The position numbers and the translations under genes are program-made. From Auanema rhodensis (taxonomy: Eukaryota > Nematoda > Chromadorea > Rhabditida > Rhabditidae): a DNA stretch of 64,000 nt. Shown in pieces: positions 1-10,604 of this stretch. The notes under the pieces were generated by a model, which ran no database searches, was not told where the DNA came from, and saw only the letters and a program-made list of their open reading frames with translations. The stretch covers positions 18,243,638 to 18,307,637 of the forward strand of contig OZ059900.1 of NCBI GenBank assembly GCA_964057225.1, in the 5' to 3' direction. The number at the start of each line of letters is the position of its first letter. Position 1 is the stretch's first letter.

Positions 1-710
1 TTTCAGCGTGTTACATACTAAAATGAAGCATTTTACATGCTGAACACTAGAAAAATACAAAAACACAGTATTTCCCATGAGAAATATTTTATTATGCTGG
101 AAAACCAGTTTTTGGAAATTTCGCTGTAAACAAGGTTTTGACTTACGATTTCATGTGTTCAAACTCATGCAATGTCAATGAAACCTAGCTCAAAATTGTT
201 CGTACAACGACTAGTTCCACTTTCACGACAAAAAAACAGGGGTTAGAAAATTAAGGAAATTAGCATATTCTGAGGGCACGCCCCTTATGGCTAATATTGA
301 TTAAATCGATTTTTGTTCATATGAGTCGTCAAATGCAACGAATTTCAGCGTGTTACATACTAAAATGAAGCATTTTACATGCTGAACACTAGAAAAATAC
401 AAAAACACAGTATTTCCCATGAGAAATATTTTATTATGCTGGAAAACCAGTTTTTGAAAATTTCGCTGTAAACAAGGTTTTGACTTACGATTTCATGTGT
501 TCAAACTCATGCAATGTCAATGAAACCTAGCTCAAAATTGTTCCTACAACGTCTAGTTCCACTTTCACGACAAAAAAACAGGGGTTAGAAAATTAAGGAA
601 ATTAGCATATTCTGAGGGCACGCCCTTTATGGCTAATATTGATTAAATCGATTTTTGTTCATATGAGTCGTCAAATGCAACGAATTTCAGCGTGTTACAT
701 ACTAAAATGA

Positions 711-725
711 AGCATTTTACATGCT
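711..725. repeat. Inverted repeat AGCAT-N5-ATGCT (monomer 27-41)
   Basis: Five-base arms flank a five-base loop, tttac in the reference copy. Every substitution seen in this segment across the array lies in the loop: t34c (for example 1711, 11631, 20866, 50281), a35g with c36t (23944, 25996, 29759, 30785), c36t alone (28390) and t34a (48913). I saw no change in either arm in 187 copies. It may be a protein-binding dyad or a small hairpin; that is inference. Confidence 0.8.
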
Positions 726-752
726 GAACACTAGAAAAATACAAAAACACAG

Positions 753-770
753 TATTTCCCATGAGAAATA
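753..770. repeat. Inverted repeat TATTTC-N6-GAAATA (monomer 69-86)
   Basis: Six-base complementary arms flank ccatga in the reference copy. Unlike the other dyads in the monomer, its arms vary: t71a with t73a (gtaata, many U and related copies), t73a alone (G copies), a84t with t85a (N copies) and a84t alone (45493, 57124). Left-arm and right-arm changes do not occur in the same monomer, so there is no compensation. This dyad is probably not under selection as a structure. Confidence 0.65.
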
Positions 771-780
771 TTTTATTATG

Positions 781-792
781 CTGGAAAACCAG
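781..792. repeat. Inverted repeat CTGG-AAAA-CCAG (monomer 97-108)
   Basis: Perfect four-base GC-rich arms flank an AAAA loop. The only change I saw in this segment is a103t, in the loop, in the copy starting at 25996. The arms are otherwise constant through the array. Confidence 0.75.
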
Positions 793-798
793 TTTTTG

Positions 799-806
799 GA
801 AATTTC
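799..806. repeat. Palindrome GAAATTTC (monomer 115-122)
   Basis: This is a perfect eight-base palindrome in the reference form. It is broken in K, L and R copies, where g115a gives AAAATTTC; R copies also have t120a. It is therefore polymorphic within the array rather than strictly kept. Confidence 0.7.
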
Positions 807-879
807 GCTGTAAACAAGGTTTTGACTTACGATTTCATGTGTTCAAACTCATGCAATGTCAATGAAACCTAGCTCAAAA

Positions 880-891
880 TTGTTCGTACAA
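880..891. repeat. Inverted repeat TTGT-N4-ACAA with hypervariable loop (monomer 196-207)
   Basis: Four-base arms flank a loop that is the most polymorphic spot in the monomer: TCGT (commonest), TCCT (K and P), TAAT (U), TCCC (53703, 54729) and TTGT (48229, 56781). The arms are kept in all of these. U copies also carry c208t, which lengthens the pairing to ATTGT/ACAAT. The only arm change seen is a204t, in the paired copies at 38652 and 40705, which are two units of one higher-order repeat. Confidence 0.8.
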
Positions 892-942
892 CGTCTAGTT
901 CCACTTTCACGACAAAAAAACAGGGGTTAGAAAATTAAGGAA

Positions 943-979
943 ATTAGCATATTCTGAGGGCACGCCCCTTATGGCTAAT
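943..979. repeat. Composite dyad around the GC-rich island (monomer 259-295)
   Basis: The outer arms ATTAG and CTAAT pair at 259-263 and 291-295. CATA and TATG pair next, at 264-267 and 286-289, with one bulged G at 290. After an internal loop, GGGC and GCCC (274-277 and 280-283) pair around AC. The common c284t variant adds an A-T pair to the inner stem. The g275a variant of the central domain breaks the inner stem and always occurs with c284t. The extra C of H copies falls in the C-run here. Cruciform or hairpin formation is possible but not demonstrated. Confidence 0.6.
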
Positions 980-986
980 ATTGATT

Positions 987-996
987 AAATCGATTT
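987..996. repeat. Palindrome AAATCGATTT (monomer 303-312)
   Basis: This perfect ten-base palindrome is present once per monomer and contains ATCGAT. The only loss I saw is t310g, in the copies starting at 38994 and 41047, which are equivalent members of two tandem six-monomer units. Confidence 0.8.
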
Positions 997-1000
997 TTGT

Positions 1001-1008
1001 TCATATGA
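1001..1008. repeat. Palindrome TCATATGA (monomer 317-324)
   Basis: This perfect eight-base palindrome lies five bases after the AAATCGATTT palindrome. I saw no change in it in any copy. Together the two make a closely spaced dyad pair near the monomer junction. Confidence 0.75.
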
Positions 1009-2052
1009 GTCGTCAAATGCAACGAATTTCAGCGTGTTACATACTAAAATGAAGCATTTTACATGCTGAACACTAGAAAAATACAAAAACACAGTATTTC
1101 CCATGAGAATAATTTTATTATGCTGGAAAACCAGTTTTTGGAAATTTCGCTGTAAACAAGGTTTTGACTTACGATTTCATGTGTTCAAACTCATGCAATG
1201 TCAATGAAACCTAGCTCAAAATTGTTCGTACAACGTCTAGTTCCACTTTCACGACAAAAAAACAGGGGTTAGAAAATTAAGGAAATTAGCATATTCTGAG
1301 GGCACGCCCCTTATGGCTAATATTGATTAAATCGATTTTTGTTCATATGAGTCGTCAAATGCAACGAATTTCAGCGTGTTACATACTAAAATGAAGCATT
1401 TTACATGCTGAACACTAGAAAAATACAAAAACACAGTATTTCCCATGAGAAATATTTTATTATGCTGGAAAACCAGTTTTTGGAAATTTCGCTGTAAACA
1501 AGGTTTTGACTTACGATTTCATGTGTTCAAACTCATGCAATGTCAATGAAACCTAGCTCAAAATTGTTCCTACAACGTCTAGTTCCACTTTCACGACAAA
1601 AAAACAGGGGTTAGAAAATTAAGGAAATTAGCATATTCTGAGGGCACGCCCTTTATGGCTAATATTGATTAAATCGATTTTTGTTCATATGAGTCGTCAA
1701 ATGCAACGAATTTCAGCGTGTTACATACTAAAATGAAGCATTTCACATGCTGAACACTAGAAAAATACAAAAACACAGTATTTCCCATGAGAAATATTTT
1801 ATTATGCTGGAAAACCAGTTTTTGGAAATTTCGCTGTAAACAAGGTTTTGACTTACGATTTCATGTGTTCAAACTCATGCAATGTCAATGAAACCTAGCT
1901 CAAAATTGTTCGTACAACGTCTGGTTCCACTTTCACGACAAAAAAACAGGGGTTAGAAAATTAAGGAAATTAGCATATTCTGAGGGCACGCCCCTTATGG
2001 CTAATATTGATTAAATCGATTTTTGTTCATATGAGTCGTCAAATGCAACGAA

Positions 2053-3422
2053 TTTCAGCGTGTTACATACTAAAATGAAGCATTTTACATGCTGAACACT
2101 AAAAAAGTACAAAAACACAGTATTTCCCATGAGAAATATTTTATTATGCTGGAAAACCAGTTTTTGGAAATTTCGCTGTAAACAAGGTTTTGACTTACGA
2201 TTTCATGTGTTCAAACTCATGCAATGTCAATGAAACCTAGCTCAAAATTGTTCGTACAACGTCTAGTTCCACTTTCACGACAAAAAAACAGGGGTTAGAA
2301 AATTAAGGAAATTAGCATATTCTGAGGGCACGCCCCCTTATGGCTAATATTGATTAAATCGATTTTTGTTCATATGAGTCGTCAAATGCAACGAATTTCA
2401 GCGTGTTACATACTAAAATGAAGCATTTTACATGCTGAACACTAGAAAAATACAAAAACACAGTAATACCCATGAGAAATATTTTATTATGCTGGAAAAC
2501 CAGTTTTTGGAAATTTCGCTGTAAACAAGGTTTTGACTTACGATTTCATGTGTTTAAACTCATGCAATGTCAATGAAACCTAGCTCAAAATTGTTAATAC
2601 AATGTCTAGTTCCACTTTCACGACAAAAAAACAGGGGTTAGAAAATTAAGGAAATTAGCATATTCTGAGGGCACGCCCTTTATGGCTAATATTGATTAAA
2701 TCGATTTTTGTTCATATGAGTCGTCAAATGCAACGAATTTCAGCGTGTTACATACTAAAATGAAGCATTTTACATGCTGAACACTAGAAAAATACAAAAA
2801 CACAGTATTTCCCATGAGAAATATTTTATTATGCTGGAAAACCAGTTTTTGGAAATTTCGCTGTAAACAAGGTTTTGACTTACGATTTCATGTGTTCAAA
2901 CTCATGCAATGTCAATGAAACCTAGCTCAAAATTGTTCGTACAACGTCTAGTTCCACTTTCACGACAAAAAAACAGGGGTTAGAAAATTAAGGAAATTAG
3001 CATATTCTGAGGGCACGCCCCCTTATGGCTAATATTGATTAAATCGATTTTTGTTCATATGAGTCGTCAAATGCAACGAATTTCAGCGTGTTACATACTA
3101 AAATGAAGCATTTTACATGCTGAACACTAGAAAAATACAAAAACACAGTAATACCCATGAGAAATATTTTATTATGCTGGAAAACCAGTTTTTGGAAATT
3201 TCGCTGTAAACAAGGTTTTGACTTACGATTTCATGTGTTTAAACTCATGCAATGTCAATGAAACCTAGCTCAAAATTGTTAATACAATGTCTAGTTCCAC
3301 TTTCACGACAAAAAAACAGGGGTTAGAAAATTAAGGAAATTAGCATATTCTGAGGGCACGCCCTTTATGGCTAATATTGATTAAATCGATTTTTGTTCAT
3401 ATGAGTCGTCAAATGCAACGAA
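2053..3422. repeat. Monomers 7-10, order H U H U
   Basis: The starts are 2053 (H), 2396 (U), 2738 (H) and 3081 (U). Both H units have five Cs in the gcacgcccc run and are 343 bases long. Both U units carry gtaata, gtttaaac, aatacaatg and ccctttat. The first H also has a private change to aaaaaagtac near 2101-2110. This is a tandem two-monomer unit. The copy at 11973-12999 is U H U and lacks the first H. Confidence 0.9.
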
Positions 3423-5474
3423 TTTCAGCGTGTTACATACTAAAATGAAGCATTTTACATGCTGAACACTAGAAAAATACAAAAACACAGTATTTCCCAT
3501 GAGAAATATTTTATTATGCTGGAAAACCAGTTTTTGGAAATTTCGCTGTAAACAAGGTTTTGACTTACGATTTCATGTGTTCAAACTCATGCAATGTCAA
3601 TGAAACCTAGCTCAAAATTGTTCGTACAACGTCTAGTTCCACTTTCACGACTAAAAAACAGGGGTTAGAAAATTAAGGAAATTAGCATATTCTGAGGGCA
3701 CGCCCCTTATGGCTAATATTGATTAAATCGATTTTTGTTCATATGAGTCGTCAAATGCAACGAATTTCAGCGTGTTACATACTAAAATGAAGCATTTTAC
3801 ATGCTGAACACTAGAAAAATACAAAAACACAGTATTTCCCATGAGAAATATTTTATTATGCTGGAAAACCAGTTTTTGGAAATTTCGCTGTAAACAAGGT
3901 TTTGACTTACGATTTCATGTGTTCAAACTCATGCAATGTCAATGAAACCCAGCTCAAAATTGTTCGTACAACGTCTAGTTCCACTTTCACGACAAAAAAA
4001 CAGGGGTTAGAAAATTAAGGAAATTAGCATATTCTGAGGGCACGCCCCTTATGGCTAATATTGATTAAATCGATTTTTGTTCATATGAGTCGTCAAATGC
4101 AACGAATTTCAGCGTGTTACATACTAAAATAAAGCATTTTACATGCTGAACACTAGAAAAATACAAAAACACAGTATTTCCCATGAGAAATATTTTATTA
4201 TGCTGGAAAACCAGTTTTTGGAAATTTCGCTGTAAACAAGGTTTTGACTTACGATTTCATGTGTTCAAACTCATGCAATGTCAATGAAACCTAGCTCAAA
4301 ATTGTTCGTACAACGTCTAGTTCCACTTTCACGACAAAAAAACAGGGGTTAGAAAATTAAGGAAATTAGCATATTCTGAGGGCACGCCCCTTATGGCTAA
4401 TATTGATTAAATCGATTTTTGTTCATATGAGTCGTCAAATGCAACGAATTTCAGCGTGTTACATACTAAAATGAAGCATTTTACATGCTGAACACTAGAA
4501 AAATACAAAAACACAGTATTTCCCATGAGAAATATTTTATTATGCTGGAAAACCAGTTTTTGGAAATTTCGCTGTAAACAAGGTTTTGACTTACGATTTC
4601 ATGTGTTCAAACTCATGCAATGTCAATGAAACCCAGCTCAAAATTGTTCGTACAACGTCTAGTTCCACTTTCACGACAAAAAAACAGGGGTTAGAAAATT
4701 AAGGAAATTAGCATATTCTAAGGGCACGCCCCTTATGGCTAATATTGATTAAATCGATTTTTGTTCATATGAGTCGTCAAATGCAACGAATTTCAGCGTG
4801 TTACATACTAAAAAGAAGCATTTTACATGCTGAACACTAGAAAAATACAAAAACACAGTATTTCCCATGAGAAATATTTTATTATGCTGGAAAACCAGTT
4901 TTTGGAAATTTCGCTGTAAACAAGGTTTTGACTTACGATTTCATGTGTTCAAACTCATGCAATGTCAATGAAACCTAGCTCAAAATTGTTCGTACAACGT
5001 CTAGTTCCACTTTCACGACAAAAAAACAGGGGTTAGAAAATTAAGGAAATTAGCATATTCTGAGGGCACGCCCCTTATGGCTAATATTGATTAAATCGAT
5101 TTTTGTTCATATGAGTCGTCAAATGCAACGAATTTCAGCGTGTTACATACTAAAATGAAGCATTTTACATGCTGAACACTAGAAAAATACAAAAACACAG
5201 TATTTCCCATGAGAAATATTTTATTATGCTGGAAAACCAGTTTTTGAAAATTTCGCTGTAAACAAGGTTTTGACTTACGATTTCATGTGTTCAAACTCAT
5301 GCAATGTCAATGAAACCTAGCTCAAAATTGTTCGTACAACGTCTAGTTCCACTTTCACGACAAAAAAACAGGGGTTAGAAAATTAAGGAAATTAGCATAT
5401 TCTGAGGGCACGCCCCTTATGGCTAATATTGATTAAATCGATTTTTGTTCATATGAGTCGTCAAATACAACGAA
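3423..5474. repeat. Monomers 11-16, order T C Y C-like W-like K-like
   Basis: The starts are 3423 (T, cgactaaaaa), 3765 (C, acccagc), 4107 (Y, aaataaagc), 4449 (C with g272a, tctaaggg), 4791 (t24a, aaaagaagc) and 5133 (g115a, but with cgtac and cccc, so not a full K). The last one ends with a private tcaaatacaa at 5461. T-C-Y recurs as a block at 13000, 14710, 15736 and 18130. Confidence 0.88.
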
Positions 5475-5816
5475 TTTCAGCGTGTTACGTACTAAAATGA
5501 AGCATTTTACATGCTGAACACTAGAAAAATACAAAAACACAGTATTTCCCATGAGAAATATTTTATTATGCTGGAAAACCAGTTTTTGGAAATTTCGCTG
5601 TAAACAAGGTTTTGACTTACGATTTCATGTGTTCAAACTCATGCAATGTCAATGAAACCTAGCTCAAAATTGTTCCTACAACGTCTAGTTCCACTTTCAC
5701 GACAAAAAAACAGGGGTTAGAAAATTAAGGAAATTAGCATATTCTGAGGGCACGCCCTTTATGGCTAATATTGATTAAATCGATTTTTGTTCATATGAGT
5801 CGTCAAATGCAACGAA
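5475..5816. repeat. Monomer 17, P class with a15g (ttacgt)
   Basis: This P-type monomer (cctac and ccctttat) carries a15g. The same combination appears at 46519 and 58150, each time followed by W then N, and at 33179 and 33863 with an added c75t. It marks a recurring W-N neighbourhood spread over more than 50 kb. Confidence 0.88.
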
Positions 5817-8210
5817 TTTCAGCGTGTTACATACTAAAATGAAGCATTTTACATGCTGAACACTAGAAAAATACAAAAACACAGTATTTCCCATGAGAAA
5901 TATTTTATTATGCTGGAAAACCAGTTTTTGGAAATTTCGCTGTAAACAAGGTTTTGACTTACGATTTCATGTGTTCAAACTCATGCAATGTCAATGAAAC
6001 CTAGCTCAAAATTGTTCGTACAACGTCTAGTTCCACTTTCACGACAAAAAAACAGGGGTTAGAAAATTAAGGAAATTAGCATATTCTGAGGGCACGCCCC
6101 TTATGGCTAATATTGATTAAATCGATTTTTGTTCATATGAGTCGTCAAATGCAACGAATTTCAGCGTGTTACATACTAAAATGAAGCATTTTACATGCTG
6201 AACACTAGAAAAATACAAAAACACAGTATTTCCCATGAGAATAATTTTATTATGCTGGAAAACCAGTTTTTGGAAATTTCGCTGTAAACAAGGTTTTGAC
6301 TTACGATTTCATGTGTTCAAACTCATGCAATGTCAATGAAACCTAGCTCAAAATTGTTCGTACAACGTCTAGTTCCACTTTCACGACAAAAAAACAGGGG
6401 TTAGAAAATTAAGGAAATTAGCATATTCTGAGGGCACGCCCCTTATGGCTAATATTGATTAAATCGATTTTTGTTCATATGAGTCGTCAAATGCAACGAA
6501 TTTCAGCGTGTTACATACTAAAATGAAGCATTTTACATGCTGAACACTAGAAAAATACAAAAACACAGTATTTCCCATGAGAAATATTTTATTATGCTGG
6601 AAAACCAGTTTTTGGAAATTTCGCTGTAAACAAGGTTTTGACTTACGATTTCATGTGTTCAAACTCATGCAATGTCAATGAAACCTAGCTCAAAATTGTT
6701 CGTACAACGTCTAGTTCCACTTTCACGACAAAAAAACAGGGGTTAGAAAATTAAGGAAATTAGCATATTCTGAGGGCACGCCCCTTATGGCTAATATTGA
6801 TTAAATCGATTTTTGTTCATATGAGTCGTCAAATGCAACGAATTTCAGCGTGTTACATACTAAAATGAAGCATTTTACATGCTGAACACTAGAAAAATAC
6901 AAAAACACAGTATTTCCCATGAGAAATATTTTATTATGCTGGAAAACCAGTTTTTGGAAATTTCGCTGTAAACAAGGTTTTGACTTACGATTTCATGTGT
7001 TCAAACTCATGCAATGTCAATGAAACCTAGCTCAAAATTGTTCGTACAACGACTAGTTCCACTTTCACGACAAAAAAACAGGGGTTAGAAAATTAAGGAA
7101 ATTAGCATATTCTGAGGGCACGCCCCTTATGGCTAATATTGATTAAATCGATTTTTGTTCATATGAGTCGTCAAATGCAACGAATTTCAGCGTGTTACAT
7201 ACTAAAATGAAGCATTTTACATGCTGAACACTAGAAAAATACAAAAACACAGTATTTCCCATGAGAAATATTTTATTATGCTGGAAAACCAGTTTTTGAA
7301 AATTTCGCTGTAAACAAGGTTTTGACTTACGATTTCATGTGTTCAAACTCATGCAATGTCAATGAAACCTAGCTCAAAATTGTTCCTACAACGTCTAGTT
7401 CCACTTTCACGACAAAAAAACAGGGGTTAGAAAATTAAGGAAATTAGCATATTCTGAGGGCACGCCCTTTATGGCTAATATTGATTAAATCGATTTTTGT
7501 TCATATGAGTCGTCAAATGCAACGAATTTCAGCGTGTTACATACTAAAATGAAGCATTTTACATGCTGAACACTAGAAAAATACAAAAACACAGTATTTC
7601 CCATGAGAAATATTTTATTATGCTGGAAAACCAGTTTTTGGAAATTTCGCTGTAAACAAGGTTTTGACTTACGATTTCATGTGTTCAAACTCATGCAATG
7701 TCAATGAAACCTAGCTCAAAATTGTTCGTACAACGACTAGTTCCACTTTCACGACAAAAAAACAGGGGTTAGAAAATTAAGGAAATTAGCATATTCTGAG
7801 GGCACGCCCCTTATGGCTAATATTGATTAAATCGATTTTTGTTCATATGAGTCGTCAAATGCAACGAATTTCAGCGTGTTACATACTAAAATGAAGCATT
7901 TTACATGCTGAACACTAGAAAAATACAAAAACACAGTATTTCCCATGAGAAATATTTTATTATGCTGGAAAACCAGTTTTTGAAAATTTCGCTGTAAACA
8001 AGGTTTTGACTTACGATTTCATGTGTTCAAACTCATGCAATGTCAATGAAACCTAGCTCAAAATTGTTCCTACAACGTCTAGTTCCACTTTCACGACAAA
8101 AAAACAGGGGTTAGAAAATTAAGGAAATTAGCATATTCTGAGGGCACGCCCTTTATGGCTAATATTGATTAAATCGATTTTTGTTCATATGAGTCGTCAA
8201 ATGCAACGAA
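5817..8210. repeat. Seven-monomer higher-order repeat, copy 1 (W N W D K D K)
   Basis: The starts are 5817, 6159, 6501, 6843, 7185, 7527 and 7869; total 2,394 bp. At every variable position I scored, this block equals the next 2,394 bases. It contains an internal D-K D-K duplication of 684-bp pairs. Confidence 0.92.
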
Positions 8211-10604
8211 TTTCAGCGTGTTACATACTAAAATGAAGCATTTTACATGCTGAACACTAGAAAAATACAAAAACACAGTATTTCCCATGAGAAATATTTT
8301 ATTATGCTGGAAAACCAGTTTTTGGAAATTTCGCTGTAAACAAGGTTTTGACTTACGATTTCATGTGTTCAAACTCATGCAATGTCAATGAAACCTAGCT
8401 CAAAATTGTTCGTACAACGTCTAGTTCCACTTTCACGACAAAAAAACAGGGGTTAGAAAATTAAGGAAATTAGCATATTCTGAGGGCACGCCCCTTATGG
8501 CTAATATTGATTAAATCGATTTTTGTTCATATGAGTCGTCAAATGCAACGAATTTCAGCGTGTTACATACTAAAATGAAGCATTTTACATGCTGAACACT
8601 AGAAAAATACAAAAACACAGTATTTCCCATGAGAATAATTTTATTATGCTGGAAAACCAGTTTTTGGAAATTTCGCTGTAAACAAGGTTTTGACTTACGA
8701 TTTCATGTGTTCAAACTCATGCAATGTCAATGAAACCTAGCTCAAAATTGTTCGTACAACGTCTAGTTCCACTTTCACGACAAAAAAACAGGGGTTAGAA
8801 AATTAAGGAAATTAGCATATTCTGAGGGCACGCCCCTTATGGCTAATATTGATTAAATCGATTTTTGTTCATATGAGTCGTCAAATGCAACGAATTTCAG
8901 CGTGTTACATACTAAAATGAAGCATTTTACATGCTGAACACTAGAAAAATACAAAAACACAGTATTTCCCATGAGAAATATTTTATTATGCTGGAAAACC
9001 AGTTTTTGGAAATTTCGCTGTAAACAAGGTTTTGACTTACGATTTCATGTGTTCAAACTCATGCAATGTCAATGAAACCTAGCTCAAAATTGTTCGTACA
9101 ACGTCTAGTTCCACTTTCACGACAAAAAAACAGGGGTTAGAAAATTAAGGAAATTAGCATATTCTGAGGGCACGCCCCTTATGGCTAATATTGATTAAAT
9201 CGATTTTTGTTCATATGAGTCGTCAAATGCAACGAATTTCAGCGTGTTACATACTAAAATGAAGCATTTTACATGCTGAACACTAGAAAAATACAAAAAC
9301 ACAGTATTTCCCATGAGAAATATTTTATTATGCTGGAAAACCAGTTTTTGGAAATTTCGCTGTAAACAAGGTTTTGACTTACGATTTCATGTGTTCAAAC
9401 TCATGCAATGTCAATGAAACCTAGCTCAAAATTGTTCGTACAACGACTAGTTCCACTTTCACGACAAAAAAACAGGGGTTAGAAAATTAAGGAAATTAGC
9501 ATATTCTGAGGGCACGCCCCTTATGGCTAATATTGATTAAATCGATTTTTGTTCATATGAGTCGTCAAATGCAACGAATTTCAGCGTGTTACATACTAAA
9601 ATGAAGCATTTTACATGCTGAACACTAGAAAAATACAAAAACACAGTATTTCCCATGAGAAATATTTTATTATGCTGGAAAACCAGTTTTTGAAAATTTC
9701 GCTGTAAACAAGGTTTTGACTTACGATTTCATGTGTTCAAACTCATGCAATGTCAATGAAACCTAGCTCAAAATTGTTCCTACAACGTCTAGTTCCACTT
9801 TCACGACAAAAAAACAGGGGTTAGAAAATTAAGGAAATTAGCATATTCTGAGGGCACGCCCTTTATGGCTAATATTGATTAAATCGATTTTTGTTCATAT
9901 GAGTCGTCAAATGCAACGAATTTCAGCGTGTTACATACTAAAATGAAGCATTTTACATGCTGAACACTAGAAAAATACAAAAACACAGTATTTCCCATGA
10001 GAAATATTTTATTATGCTGGAAAACCAGTTTTTGGAAATTTCGCTGTAAACAAGGTTTTGACTTACGATTTCATGTGTTCAAACTCATGCAATGTCAATG
10101 AAACCTAGCTCAAAATTGTTCGTACAACGACTAGTTCCACTTTCACGACAAAAAAACAGGGGTTAGAAAATTAAGGAAATTAGCATATTCTGAGGGCACG
10201 CCCCTTATGGCTAATATTGATTAAATCGATTTTTGTTCATATGAGTCGTCAAATGCAACGAATTTCAGCGTGTTACATACTAAAATGAAGCATTTTACAT
10301 GCTGAACACTAGAAAAATACAAAAACACAGTATTTCCCATGAGAAATATTTTATTATGCTGGAAAACCAGTTTTTGAAAATTTCGCTGTAAACAAGGTTT
10401 TGACTTACGATTTCATGTGTTCAAACTCATGCAATGTCAATGAAACCTAGCTCAAAATTGTTCCTACAACGTCTAGTTCCACTTTCACGACAAAAAAACA
10501 GGGGTTAGAAAATTAAGGAAATTAGCATATTCTGAGGGCACGCCCTTTATGGCTAATATTGATTAAATCGATTTTTGTTCATATGAGTCGTCAAATGCAA
10601 CGAA
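8211..10604. repeat. Seven-monomer higher-order repeat, copy 2 (W N W D K D K)
   Basis: The starts are 8211 (W), 8553 (N), 8895 (W), 9237 (D), 9579 (K), 9921 (D) and 10263 (K). It matches copy 1 at all scored sites. A third copy begins at 10605 (W) and 10947 (N), then switches at 11289 to P and F instead of W and D. Confidence 0.92.

Larger units (their letters stand above)
685..1026. repeat. Reference (W class) monomer, majority form
   Basis: This copy carries the commonest base at every variable position I scored, so it serves as the consensus. It is AT-rich overall, with A runs around monomer positions 51-63 and 230-236 and one GC-rich island at 272-284 (956-968). It contains one ATCGAT (305-310) and one CATATG (318-323), so each should recur once per 342 bp through the array. 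It holds ten CpG dinucleotides. Other W copies include those starting at 5817, 6501, 8211, 8895, 10605, 17104, 21550, 22918, 27022, 34205, 36599, 46861, 51650, 53361, 57808 and 61912. The longest open stretches are 63 codons stop to stop on the minus strand and 45 on the plus strand. Confidence 0.95.
1..2052. repeat. Monomers 1-6, order D K W N P F
   Basis: The starts are 1 (D, cgactag), 343 (K), 685 (W), 1027 (N, gagaataatt), 1369 (P) and 1711 (F, t34c and ctggttcc). This six-monomer order recurs at 9921-11972 with the same diagnostic bases in every unit, so the two stretches are copies of one another separated by 9,920 bp. Confidence 0.9.

Noticed and set aside
77-181. Plus-strand 34-codon open frame (ATG at 77, TGA at 179), repeated in every monomer
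   Set aside because: It is a chance open stretch in a noncoding satellite, and no copy extends beyond one monomer.
227-242. The A run cgacaaaaaaacagggg as a terminator or retroelement poly-A tail
   Set aside because: It is present at the same place in every monomer, with no stem before it, no target-site duplication and no element body.
327-346. Possible CENP-B box on the minus strand across the monomer junction (ttcgttgcatttgac)
   Set aside because: It matches the TTCGTTG start of the box and the central A but lacks the CGGG core needed for binding.
301-420. Minus-strand open frame of 39 codons from an ATG (CAT at 418-420) to TAA (TTA at 301-303), repeated every monomer across the junction
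   Set aside because: It is short, recurs only because the satellite repeats, has no recognisable domain or ribosome-binding context, and variants fall in it without respect for codon position.
753-770. TATTTC-N6-GAAATA as a fourth conserved hairpin
   Set aside because: Its arms are changed in several monomer classes (positions 71, 73, 84 and 85) with no compensating change, so conservation is not supported.
5817-10604. Perfect 2,394-bp duplication as an assembly artefact
   Set aside because: Not excluded, but not preferred: the flanks differ, a third partial copy follows, and similar layered duplications with small differences occur elsewhere. Spanning reads would decide.
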